A stretch of 64,000 bases of DNA. Origin: Isochrysis galbana (Eukaryota > Haptophyta > Isochrysidales > Isochrysidaceae). The DNA lies in assembly GCA_018136815.1 (NCBI GenBank), contig CM030939.1:2969419-3033418 (forward strand). Reading direction: 5' to 3'. Made by a program: the position numbers and the translations under genes. This document shows positions 19,893 to 29,100 of the stretch, piece by piece. Positions within the stretch are counted from its first letter, which is position 1, and each line of letters begins with the position of its first letter. The notes under the pieces are model-generated. The model worked only from the letters and a program-made list of their open reading frames with translations, was not told the DNA's origin and searched no databases.

Positions 19893-19984
19893 GACGGTCA
19901 AGTCTTCGTTGTCTTGTTGGGGGTGGGCGGAGAGAGAGGAATGAGGAAGGGATCGTGGCGCGCTCCATGACCCTATCGTTACAC

Positions 19985-20112
19985 CGATGAACTTAATTAA
20001 TTTGTAACAATTTTTTATGGGTCGCGGCGCGGCAAAGGAACGGGACTAGCGCTCACTCAAGACAAGACTCCCTGCCGCGGCAAGCGGCAAGCGCAAGCAC
20101 ACTTCCCCCTTA
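19985..20112 (+). repeat. FLKGN-element 3' module, left part
   Basis: TTTTATGGGTCGCGGCGCGG, then CAAAGGAACGGGACTAGCGC, then GCAAGCAC: the same order occurs inverted at 48225-48325. The module is interrupted at 20112 by the insertion at 20113-20848 and resumes at 20849-21000. Confidence 0.75.
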
Positions 20113-20848
20113 AGCACTCGCGGCGAATGGAACCACTACCCACTACAAGTAGCACGTAGCATACTCTCTACACCCCCATTCCCCGGCCCTTCTCCCCCCG
20201 CCATCAGGCGGCTCCCCCCGTACACTACTAGGGGGATTGGGGTGGAGGGCTTAGATATGGTCCGGTGGCCCGCGCCCCCCCCCGGTGATCTTCCCCCCCT
20301 TCCTCCTGTGTCTCCGAGTGGGCGGCCGACTCTGTCTCGTCTTATCCTGTAAACAGGCGCGAGACTTACCGAATTTCCGGTGGGCGGAGCTCTCGCTCGC
20401 GCCCACCCCCTTCTCCGCGCTCTCTCTCCCCTCTCCTGCGGCACGCGCGATGGCGCGCCTGCGGCAGGCCTCCAGCTGCCCTCTGGCGGCCCCTAGAGGC
20501 TCCTGGAGGCCAGCTCAGGGGGCAGAGGAGGCTTGGGGCTGGGCCCTGGCCTCCCCTGCCTCTCCCTCGCTGGCGCTCCTGAGCCTCTGGGGCCCCCACG
20601 CTGCACCTGTCTGCCTGTCGACCAGGGGGGAAGGGGGGGTTGGAGCAATGGGCTGGTCACGAGGGGCCAGGATGGGCGAATGGGGCGAGCCTGTGGGGAA
20701 GGAAGTGGGTCAGTAGGGCAGTGGCCTCCTGGCAAGCCATCAGGCGTGCCAGGAGGATGGGTGGTTCCTCCCCGATGGCAGGGGAGGAGTGGAGAGAGGT
20801 GGGGGCTCGTGCCCCCCCATGGGTCAACCAAGTATAAACTTAGTTCGG
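20113..20848 (+). mobile_element. R1 repeat inserted with a 15-bp TSD
   Basis: The insertion splits a module that is continuous at 48095-48330. The duplicated target is CACACTTCCCCCTTA at 20098-20112 and CACCCTTCCCCCTTA at 20849-20863 (one mismatch). The inserted 736 bases begin AGCACTCGCGGCGAATGG and end CAAGTATAAACTTAGTTCGG. The right half matches the R1 copies at 49598-50286 and 55775-56457; the left end matches 61195-61240. A 15-bp duplication suggests target-primed reverse transcription rather than cut-and-paste. No reverse transcriptase is encoded, so it is likely a SINE-like or other non-autonomous element. Confidence 0.7.
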
Positions 20849-21000
20849 CACCCTTCCCCCTTATTTATGCCACCCAGCTCTTCACTAGCTTTCTAGCTTT
20901 CTACCTGCGCTAGCCGGAGCACCCCTCCCTAGCTCCACACTCAGACAGCCCCCCACGCCAGGATCCTGTCATTGTCTCGCAGGCAAGGGGGCCTAATGGG
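20849..21000 (+). repeat. FLKGN-element 3' module, right part
   Basis: ATGCCACCCAGCTCTTCACT, GCGCTAGCCGGAGCACCCCT and CAGGCAAGGGGGCCTAATGG follow in the same order as on the minus strand of 48095-48210. This is the second half of the module interrupted at 20112. Confidence 0.75.
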
Positions 21001-21118
21001 AGGGTGAGGAGCAACTCCTCAGAGAGAAGCTTTGGGGAAGGAGATATCTGAGTGGGGGCGCTATACCCTTGCGCTAGGCATGGGCAGCGACGCCGCCTCA
21101 AGACATGTCCTCCCTCTT

Positions 21119-21499
21119 GTCTTGAGTCGAAATTTTTGGTGCTTGAAACAGAGGGCGAGGGCGAGGGGGTTTGTGCTTCTTGGGTTGGTTGTAGTTGGAA
21201 CAGGGAGTGGGAGAGGGAGTGAGGTGTTGAAAGAGGGCCCAGGGCAGGGCACTGAGTTATAGGTATTTGTGGCCCACAAGAGTGGGGTGAAAACGAGAAG
21301 TGTAACAACATGGGTCTTGAGTTGAAATTTTTGGTGCTTTGAACAGAGGGCGAGGGGGTTCGGGCTATTTGGGTTGGTTATAGTTTAAGGGGGAGTGGGA
21401 GAGGGAGTCTAGTGTTGAAAGAGGGCCCAAGGCAGGGCACTGAGTTGTAGGTACTTGTGACCCACAAGAGTGGGGTGAAGACGAGAAGTGTGTCAACAT
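21119..21499. repeat. Tandem duplication of about 190 bp
   Basis: 21119-21311 and 21312-21499 are two diverged copies of one unit. Both contain AAATTTTTGGTGCTT, a GAGGGCGAGGGGGTT block, TTGGGTTGGTT, GTTGAAAGAGGGCCCA and GTGGGGTGAA. No coding content is supported. Confidence 0.8.
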
Positions 21500-21711
21500 G
21501 TTGGAAAACAGAGGCATTGGGTGCTCTCCGTAGGAGATTGGTGGTTGTGAAGTGCCCTCCCATGTTGGGTGCACTGATGGTAGAGGTTTCCACCATGGGG
21601 AGGGCAGCTGAGCTGCCCTCCCACATGAGGTGCTCTTGGGGTGGGAGGGTTTCCCACTATTGGAGGGGGTCTCAAAGACCCCCTGCATGCCTGCATGATA
21701 CGCAGAGCCAA

Positions 21712-21912
21712 TCAATGGCCATGGTGGATGGTGGCAACCTGTTCGGTATCAGTGCTCGCCACCTCGCGCGCTCGCGCGGATGTGGTTTGGATGGGCTGGA
21801 TGGGCTTTGAGAGGGCTTTCTGACGAGCCGCCTCGGGCGGCGTGGGGCGTCCCAGGTGGGGCGCAGTGGCGAGGGTCGCCTGGGGCTCGGGAGCGGTCGC
21901 GGCACGCTCCAT
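21712..21912 (-). CDS. 66-residue repeat-borne ORF starting MERAA
   Basis: This is the inverted paralogue of the ORF at 17771-17950. It starts at the ATG at 21912 and ends at 21712. Shared blocks are PHLGRPTPPEAAR and TEQVATI against TKQVATI. Upstream of its ATG (21913-21960) the leader reads, on the minus strand, AACTAAGTTCATCGGTGTAA then AACTATTGTTATAGTTTGA. Parts of this leader are shared with the copy at 17745-17770 and with the MERAT frame ending at 19968. No known domain. Confidence 0.4.
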   Translation of the reverse strand: MERAATAPEPQATLATAPHLGRPTPPEAARQKALSKPIQPIQTTSARAREVASTDTEQVATIHHGH

Positions 21913-21949
21913 AGTTCAAACTATAACAATAGTTTTGTTACACCGATGA

Positions 21950-22250
21950 ACTTAGTTGTAGGTACCACTGAATAAGAGGTCGGCGGTATTTTTATAAATA
22001 TAAATAACCGGGGGCCGGGGGGGAGGGAGGGAGGAGCTGCGAGCTGCCGCCTAGCCAGTGGGGGCTCCTCCCCCAAGGGGAGAGGTGGACAAGTGACAAG
22101 TCAAATCCTGACGGCGGTACCACTGAATAAAAGGTCAGTGGCATTTTTCATATTCGGGGGAGAGGGGGAAGGGGGTGGGGGGTGGAGCAACTGCCGCCTC
22201 GTGAGTGGGGGGTGACGTTGCGATATTTGTACATCTATCCCTCAAGCATT
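21950..22250. repeat. Diverged direct duplication next to the repeat nest
   Basis: GGTACCACTGAATAAGAGGT (about 21960) recurs as GGTACCACTGAATAAAAGGT (about 22117), each followed by a GG-rich tract and a CTGCCGCCT landmark. The spacing is about 157 bases. No gene is seen. Confidence 0.7.
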
Positions 22251-22586
22251 TAGCACACTCGTTTATGCAAGCGCTGACTATTAAGCGGACCTGTTTGTAG
22301 TCTATGTTCGGTCATCTCACACGCCCATCATCCTTATCGTCGTCGAAACACGCCCAATTGTGCTTTGCCCATCCGCGCGGCTCAAGTTCAACAGTGGCAG
22401 TCTCTTCTGGATTGACATCCAGCCCGCGGTCGCTCGGCTCTACACACCCCGCTTCCTCAAGACAGACTTGCTGTGCACCGTCCACAATTTGCCTGGGCCA
22501 TTGGGCAAAGAGAGGTACTTGCACAGAAATTGCGTGCAGCTGAGGCCTATCCTGGGAGGGGCGGCCAGCACCTTGCGTTGCGAACT

Positions 22587-23741
22587 TCACCATGTCAATC
22601 TGTGCGGGCAACCCAAAGGCGCCTGAACAAAGGAGGGGCGAACTTGCATATGGGGGTATTGACGTTCGCATTTTGAAAAAAAAATGGGCTGGCTCTGCAA
22701 TGAGCGGTTGACGTGAACGCGCGTATCGACTGGGCTCGGGGCATGCCTCCAAACACGGCTCCATGCTGTGCCGATTATGTGGGTGGGTGAAACTGGCATG
22801 GGCGGCTCAGACATCTTAACTTTAGGGCAGGGTATTAGCAAAGGCATGGAGCACGTCCTCGTACGAATTGGGGCTGCCGGAACGCATACACGCCAAGCTC
22901 TGTGCAGGGTGGCATTACCTCCGAGCGCAGCGAGAATGTCATCGAAAACGGCGGAAACAGGGAAAGCGAGTCTCAAGAGCTGTTCAGCACCCCGTCGAGT
23001 TAGGCCCAGGGCATGGGCACAGAATGTCTTGCCAATGGAGGTGTGCACCACATTTTTCATGCTGCTGCTTAAGTCAGCCGCGTCGCCAGTCCCTCTCGGT
23101 GGCACACTAGCCTTATTATCAGCCCGACCGCCCACACAAGCAGCATGACCACCGAAGAGTGATCTCTGATCGTGCACACCGTCGCAGGGATCACAATGCC
23201 CTAGTTTGATGATGTCCCACGTGGACGAGTGTTCGAAGCGCCTCAAGAGTGTCGTGGCACTAGCCAGCGCGGGAGTCAAGCAGATGTCGTCCTCGACCAG
23301 CAGCATGCGAGAGCGGTTCGATTTGAGGAACGCGTGTAGTGCCGCGGCGACGCTGAGCGTGTAACACACATACTTGCACTTCCCAGCTGCCTCTGCACCT
23401 CTCGCGACGCGGCAGGGCTCAAATGTGGGGTGGAGGCAGCGTGGCGGTGCGGAATCAGCTCCTCGGATGTCACACGACTGCTGGGTCAGCCACCACGAAC
23501 CCTCGGCCGCCGCCGTTCCGCCGAAGAGCGAGGGAGACCAGCTGCCATAGGCATCGCAGTCGATGGCGTCGAAGAAGTGGACGGCGTGTGGGGGCAGCGC
23601 GAGGCTGCCATGGAGCAGGCGCGCCATGTGAGCGCGGCGGAGGCGCGCGCGGGGCAGAGAGAGTACACACACGTGCTCGAACGTCGAGAGCAGATGGTGG
23701 CCCAGCTGAGGCCACGAGAGATGAGAGAGAGACCCCGACAT
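22587..23741 (-). CDS. Glycosyltransferase family 25-like protein
   Basis: A single-exon frame. I take the ATG at 23741 (MSGSLSHLSWPQLG) as the start, giving 384 residues; the frame stays open to a GTG at 23924. Family GT25 (LPS glycosyltransferases, procollagen galactosyltransferases) is recognised by EHVCVLSLPRARLRRAHM near the N-terminus, FFDAIDC, the acidic nucleotide-sugar/metal motif MLLVEDDICLTP, DIIKLGH, and the late block AHALGLTRRGAEQLLRLA followed by FDDILAALGG. It would transfer a sugar, often galactose, from a nucleotide donor to protein or glycan. No signal anchor is obvious in this frame, so a 5' exon may be missing. The C-terminal 70 residues are less typical. Flanked on both sides by repeats. 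Confidence 0.75.
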   Translation of the reverse strand: MSGSLSHLSWPQLGHHLLSTFEHVCVLSLPRARLRRAHMARLLHGSLALPPHAVHFFDAIDCDAYGSWSPSLFGGTAAAEGSWWLTQQSCDIRGADSAPPRCLHPTFEPCRVARGAEAAGKCKYVCYTLSVAAALHAFLKSNRSRMLLVEDDICLTPALASATTLLRRFEHSSTWDIIKLGHCDPCDGVHDQRSLFGGHAACVGGRADNKASVPPRGTGDAADLSSSMKNVVHTSIGKTFCAHALGLTRRGAEQLLRLAFPVSAVFDDILAALGGNATLHRAWRVCVPAAPIRTRTCSMPLLIPCPKVKMSEPPMPVSPTHIIGTAWSRVWRHAPSPVDTRVHVNRSLQSQPIFFSKCERQYPHMQVRPSFVQAPLGCPHRLTW

Positions 23742-24084
23742 TACGGCGAGCCGCAGAGCCGCGCCGTCTTCCCGCCTCTCGTCCGTCTCGCAGGGGAAGG
23801 GTGTCAGAGTTTTCTTGTGGTCCTGTTTAATAATAGTGCTGAGGGACCGGGCCTCATCGGCAACGGCACGAGCGCTACGGCGTCGCCCAAAGCGCGGTGT
23901 CCATGGATTCTGCACTCTCCACACTGCCAGCTGCTGCCGAGCGCGGGTGGTGAGAGGAGCGGAGTAGGGCGCGATAGGAGCGGGGAAGGGGAAGGGGTAG
24001 AGCGGAATAGGAAAAGGGAACGAGAAGAGCAGGGGACAGGGGAGAAGGAGAAGGAGAAGGAGAAGGAACTAGAACTAGAACTCG
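23742..24084. other. 5' flank of the GT25 gene
   Basis: This contains a GGAGAA microsatellite at about 24040-24070 and purine-rich sequence from about 23945. Frames here are shadows of the upstream extension of the GT25 frame. No separate gene is seen. Confidence 0.5.
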
Positions 24085-24280
24085 AGGCTGCGACCTCAGG
24101 TTTGGTGTTTGTGTTTGGTTGTTTTTTTGACAAATACCCCCACAGAGAGGGCATAATTTATACTTGCAATAAACCATCTGAGCGGTAGTACCACTACTCC
24201 CACTAGCCCGGTACTATCACGAAACCCCAAACCCCTCAGCGCACCTACCAGCACGCCTTGAAGTGATGGCACAGACACAG
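24085..24280 (+). repeat. R2 repeat, copy 2, left half
   Basis: CACTAGCCCGGTACTATCAC (about 24203) and GCGCACCTACCAGCACGCC match R2 at 4090-4140 and 62150-62210. The copy is interrupted at 24280 by another insertion and resumes at 24792. The part 24085-24180, with AGGTTTGG...TTGTTTTTTTGACAAATAC, resembles 19375-19445. Confidence 0.8.
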
Positions 24281-24775
24281 AAAAAAAAAACCTTTTAAAA
24301 TTCTCGCCTCGCGCGTGGCCATGGGGTTAACTACTGTAGCCACGCCCATTTCCCTTCCTCTCCCTCACTTCCCGCCTTGCGGCGACTCCCCTCGTGCTCT
24401 ACTTAGGGGCCCAGGTTCCGGGGGGGGGCGGGGTCGGGCGGGGTGCACCGGCCCCCGGTGGTCTGTTCTCGCCTTCCTCCTGTGCCTCCGGGTGGCCCGT
24501 TGGAACTGTCTTGCGGACGCTGTTGTCTCGTCATTGGTGAGTTGTCTTTCGCTCGTCGCGCTGTCGTTTTTGCGTGTGTCTTGTTCTGGGGATAGGTGTG
24601 CTCCGACCTCAAGCGAGTTTCTCGGCGAGGCCGAGTGCTGTCGCCACGAGGCCGAGGTTGTCGCTCATTTGCAGTTTGCCCTTGGCGTCTTCTGTAAATA
24701 TTGGTGCGCAGAGCTCCGACGGTTTTTTGATCTTAGGTTTTCTGCCCCGGGCCGCCGTACGTGTGCGCTCTAGGC
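24281..24775. mobile_element. 495-bp insertion in an R2 repeat, 16-bp TSD
   Basis: GATGGCACAGACACAG flanks it exactly on both sides (24265-24280 and 24776-24791). Removing the insertion and one duplicate restores the R2 order seen at 4130-4190. The insert starts with ten A, then CCTTTTAAAATTCTCGCC. Related starts occur at 38946 (A-run, CTTCTTAATATTCTCGCC), 61169 (A-run, CCTTTTAATATTCTTACC) and inverted at 42080-42116. The long TSD indicates target-primed integration. The A-run sits at the left end of the plus strand, so in either reading direction the element does not carry a conventional 3' poly(A) tail. No coding frame is supported. Confidence 0.75.
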
Positions 24776-24965
24776 GATGGCACAGACACAGACATATACA
24801 CATATGCACATATGCATCCCTACAAATCTCCCCCCTCGCAATCCCCGGCTCCCATTATAACTCCCCACAAGTTACAATTAGGGAAAACCCAGTGGGGCGG
24901 ACCGACCTACGTCGGGCGACTCACCAGGGGGGGAAAACATCGGAGGGGGGGGGACCTCTCTACTC
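24776..24965 (+). repeat. R2 repeat, copy 2, right half
   Basis: After the duplicated target, CATATGCATCCCTACAAA, CTCCCCACAAGTTACAAT and a G-rich tract continue the R2 order. Confidence 0.8.
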
Positions 24966-24974
24966 TCTAGGGCC

Positions 24975-25200
24975 AGGCGGAAATATTCCGAATATTTCCC
25001 GGGATATTTGGGCGGACATCGGCTCGCGGGATATTTCGGGATACTTCAGAATATTTCAGGATGTGAGCAGGATATTTGGGCTGCTCATGGAGGGCGAGTG
25101 TAAAAACAACCCCCCCTATACAACAAGAAACCCTTACTTCTGAGAGCGCGTGCCCCCCCCCCCCCCCCCCCCCCCCGCGCGAGCGATCGATGCCTGCTAG
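24975..25200. repeat. Second GGATATTT-type cluster and a C24 homopolymer
   Basis: Variants GAATATTTC, GGATATTTGG, GGATATTTCGG and GAATATTTCAGGAT crowd 24980-25080, like 19150-19270. A run of 24 C lies at 25153-25176. Confidence 0.65.
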
Positions 25201-26159
25201 AGGTATGGCTCCGCCTTGCCCAGCCCTGCCCTCCCCAGTGCTCCACTAGCTTGCTTGGCATATGTGCGCAGCTTCGGCCTATCTCACACCGACCGCGAAG
25301 GCAGCCTCAACGCGGAGGCTCGTCAGCCACGGCCGTGGACGGCCGCGTTGGTGAGCTGGTCTTGCGGTTCTCGATGCCGAGTTCGAGTGAGGGCAAATCC
25401 TGAGAGGGGCGGGTCGGGATGGTCGGGCGCGGGGTCTGTGGTCTGTGGTAGCCAGGGTAGCCGCGTGCGCGCGCTGTGATGTGGGTGGGCTGCACGGGCA
25501 ATGATGCCAGAGGGTCAGACTGTCGGCAGCCCGACACGGCGCTGCATCGGGCGGGAATCAAATGTCAAATGTAGCTCAGATATCAAGGAACCGATCCCCC
25601 CGCGGGCGCGACCGCAAATTCTTTACGGGTAGAGCGTGGACGCGCGTGACGGAAGGGGGGGGAGGGGGGGCGAATCGCACCATTTCTTGTTCTTGGCGAA
25701 GATTTTCGTACGTAGCGTCAGGTAGCCCCCCCCCCGGAGTTTTATTATTGTGCATCGCGCGACGGTCAAAAAATGCAGCCCAACCCTTACTAATAGTTGA
25801 AAAGCCCCTGCTTGACCGCCCGTATGGAGAGGGGGGGGGGCTCGTGCGCCCCATGGATGAACAAATTATAAGCTTAGTTGAACATACGCGTGTCTAGAAC
25901 TACTGGCTAGCACGTGTACACGGGCTTTTGTGTGCGGTTGTAGGGCTTTTGCTCTTATCGGCGTCACGGCCCCGGACACCACGTGTCGCCACAAACAACA
26001 TGTCTGTCTAGAGACGCAATCGTTGAAAGGGCGCTTGCATGGGGCAATGGTGCTCGTAATGGCGAAGGCAGATGAGCGCCCAGCCCTAGCCACAAGTATG
26101 CGAGCGTGTTGTGCGTGCAATCCGCGCTAATAGTATGGAACGAGCGATCACTAGCAGCT
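25201..26159. other. No gene supported; 3' flank of the large C2 gene
   Basis: Frames on both strands are short and Arg/Gly-rich. Near 25848-25888 the sequence GCCCCATGGATGAAC...ATTATAAGCTTAGTTGAAC is a diverged copy of the R1 right end. The stop of the minus-strand gene is at 26160-26162. Confidence 0.5.
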
Positions 26160-29100
26160 TCAAGGTACTTCGATGATCCCTTTACCGAGCTCGGACTCTC
26201 TCACCCAAATGACGCGGTCCTCCTCCAGGTCTAGGACGGAGGTGTCGCACTTCAGCACGGGAAGAGACGGCGGGGCGCCAGGCGACGCACCACGTGCCCA
26301 GAGCTGTAGCTCTCGTTGAATACCTTGACGGACCTGAAAGTTTTAGTCGCACACAAAGATAAGTTGCGTGATCATGGGGATGGCTTAGGCACCACGCGTG
26401 AGCCATGTGCGCTTGCCCTGTATCAAACCCATGGGCGGACAACGGTTGAAAGCAGGTTTTTTAGCGCGCTCCTATGCCGTCATTGGTAGCGTGCGTGCCC
26501 CGCTACATCCGCGCACCTGGGTGAGTTGGATATACAAAGCATTGGCCGCTGGCGCGTACGGCCGCAGATGCGCAAGCTCAGCTAATAAAGGCGCCTCGTC
26601 CTCGATGCCTACCCCTGAGACCGAGCCCGCCAAGAGCGTGCTTCCACCGACACTTAGCCTCCCTTGTTGCGCTTCGGCCGCCGCCTCCTCAGTGCAACCT
26701 GTGGTCGACGAGCGACCCGACGCAGACGACGCAGCAGAAGAGCGCGAGAGATCGAGCGAGAGCACAGATGGGTGCGTGGAATTTGTGCTCGATTGCGTAA
26801 ACCGGCTGTTCGTATCCGTCGTGCTTCTCGGGCGGCGGGCGGGAATTGGCATCCTCGCAAGGGTAGCGAGGCGCTCGGCGCACTGACGGTATTGGCGTTG
26901 GATGGTAGGATCGATAGGCGTGGGCTCCGGCTCGGAGGGCAGCCGCGGGACGGACCAACCGCATGGCTGTTCAAGACGGAAGACTAGCAAGTGGGTGAAG
27001 AAGGATCGGACCTAGAGCCACAATGAGGGGAGCAATATCACTGCCAACGAATGCGCATCATAGAGGCCGTCCCATCTAGGCAAGGCTCTTCTTACGCTGC
27101 TACTGGATTCGCGGCCAGCCATCATCGGGGATTCCGAGGAAACGAAGACAACGGGTGCGCACACCTCCGCGGACCAATGCAACTGCAGCCTGTGCAAGCA
27201 CCCGCGTAGGATGATTGTGCGCATCTTGTCCGCCTGGTGGTCGGGCAAAAGGTCGAAATGGCGATATAAAAACTCGCACGCTTTGAGTAGCACCTGTGCC
27301 GCATTTGATCGGGATTCACCTCAGCCTATCACCGCGACAGGGGCGTGCTCTGCAGCACGCACGCCGACGTCCGAATGGTTGGACGTGCTGTGGCTGCGTG
27401 CCTGGACATGCTCTGAATCGAAGAGCACAGCCATGCCCCGAAAAAAAAAGGCAAAGTCGAAGGTGGAGCGGAGTAGAGGCTGAGACAGCGGTGCTGCTTC
27501 GGCAGGACGCTCACGATCCTCTTGCAGCCTAAAAGCAATGCGAACCCCAAGGGATCAAAGCCGGTAATCGTATTTCATCAGCTTTGCGAAATGGCGCAAG
27601 CTTGTTGGCATCGGGGTGCCCGACGACCAACCATCTCACCGTCGGAGAAGCGCGCTCATCCATGTATTCATCAGATTGAGTGTCGTCGAGACAGCGCGAA
27701 CGTCATGCACTGAACATCGCGTGAATATTATCTTTACCATCACAGAATGAAGATGGGTGCAACGAAGGAGCTCGTTCGACAGCTGGACTAGGGGCTCGGA
27801 AAGCTGCTGTGGTGGCCTCGCGCTCATCTCGAGCAGAGTGCAGGTGAGGAGCGTGGTGAAGCCCGGGAGCCGAGGCCACGGGAAGAAGTGGGGAGGCATA
27901 CCCGGGCTCAGAGAGTCGCATACCACCTACGGCGAAGGGCGAGGGCGGAGAGGACGTTGAGACATCTCGTCGGGTCGAAGCAAGAGCGCGAGACCTTCGA
28001 CGAGGGCTGTGCCGGAGGAACGCTCGGCGTGCCAGAGAAACTCGCCTGCATCCACTCGTAGAAGAAGGTGCAAAAGAGGTGGCCTCTCCGGCGCATCCTA
28101 TCCCTCCAAGCAGGGCAGCGGAGGACTTCGGCGAGATGCGCCGCGGCTCCTCTCTGTGCTGCCGCCTGCGCCGCAAGCGCCGCTTGGGCTTGGTTGGGTA
28201 TTCTCGCCTTCGTTCTGGCACCAAAGGCCCATGGCGCGTCGCCGGTGGGAGTCGGAGCAGCATGTCGAGCAAGCACGACGTTGGCAGCGGCGGCGGCGGT
28301 GCGGTGGAGCGGCATCCAATCAAGAGGAGGATGGTGAGAGAAGCCTCGCTGGGCAAGTGCGCTCAATTCAGAGGAGCAGTCGAGTGAAAAGGCAATACCT
28401 CGGAATTCGGGGATGTGGGCCTCGAGGACATCCTCCGCCTACGAGCAAAAGGCGAAGATGGAATCGCTGGAGCGCCGAAGGCCGAGCACAATCGAGAAGT
28501 GCCCCACTTCGACGGACATGCCAGGGTTGGTAGCGAACAAGGTCGTGTTTTGAGACGGCCCACAACTGACGAAGTCTGCGACAGGGTTCCCGCACACCAG
28601 CGCCATACCTGTAGCGCGTCGATGAGGGCTCGGGCGAACGAGGGGAGTCTGAAAAATGAGAGCGCCATGAGTTGCGCACAAATGGATAAGAGGCCGGAAG
28701 AATGATCTGTGTGCTTCACCGCCGGCTGATCGACGGCAAGCAGTGTCCACGAGAGCGTGCGTTGGGAAAGCTCCAGCCACAGCAAAATCTGGTGCGTAGG
28801 GGTGGAATTTGACGACCCGTCATCTTGCATAGTTGTGGAAAGTTCGGCGCGACGCAGAAGGAGTCGAAGTAGGTCGTAAGCCTGTGGTGGGTTGCACTTG
28901 GTGAGCAGCACATGGAAGGCGTGGACACGATGGCGCCAGCAATAGCATGGTGTGATAACTCTTCTCGTTGAGCAGCTAGCTCGACCAGGGAAACGGCTGG
29001 CCCACCTGATTGCGCGCATCGAATCGCAGTGCGCCCTCCTCTAGCGAACGCAGGAGGAGCTCCCACAGATCCAGCATTGTCTCACGGCAAGCTGCAAGAT

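Noticed and set aside
19378..19968. 196-codon minus-strand frame starting MERAT
   Set aside because: Only the start resembles the MERA leader copies; the body is Arg/Ser/Pro-rich and the opposite strand holds a better protein.
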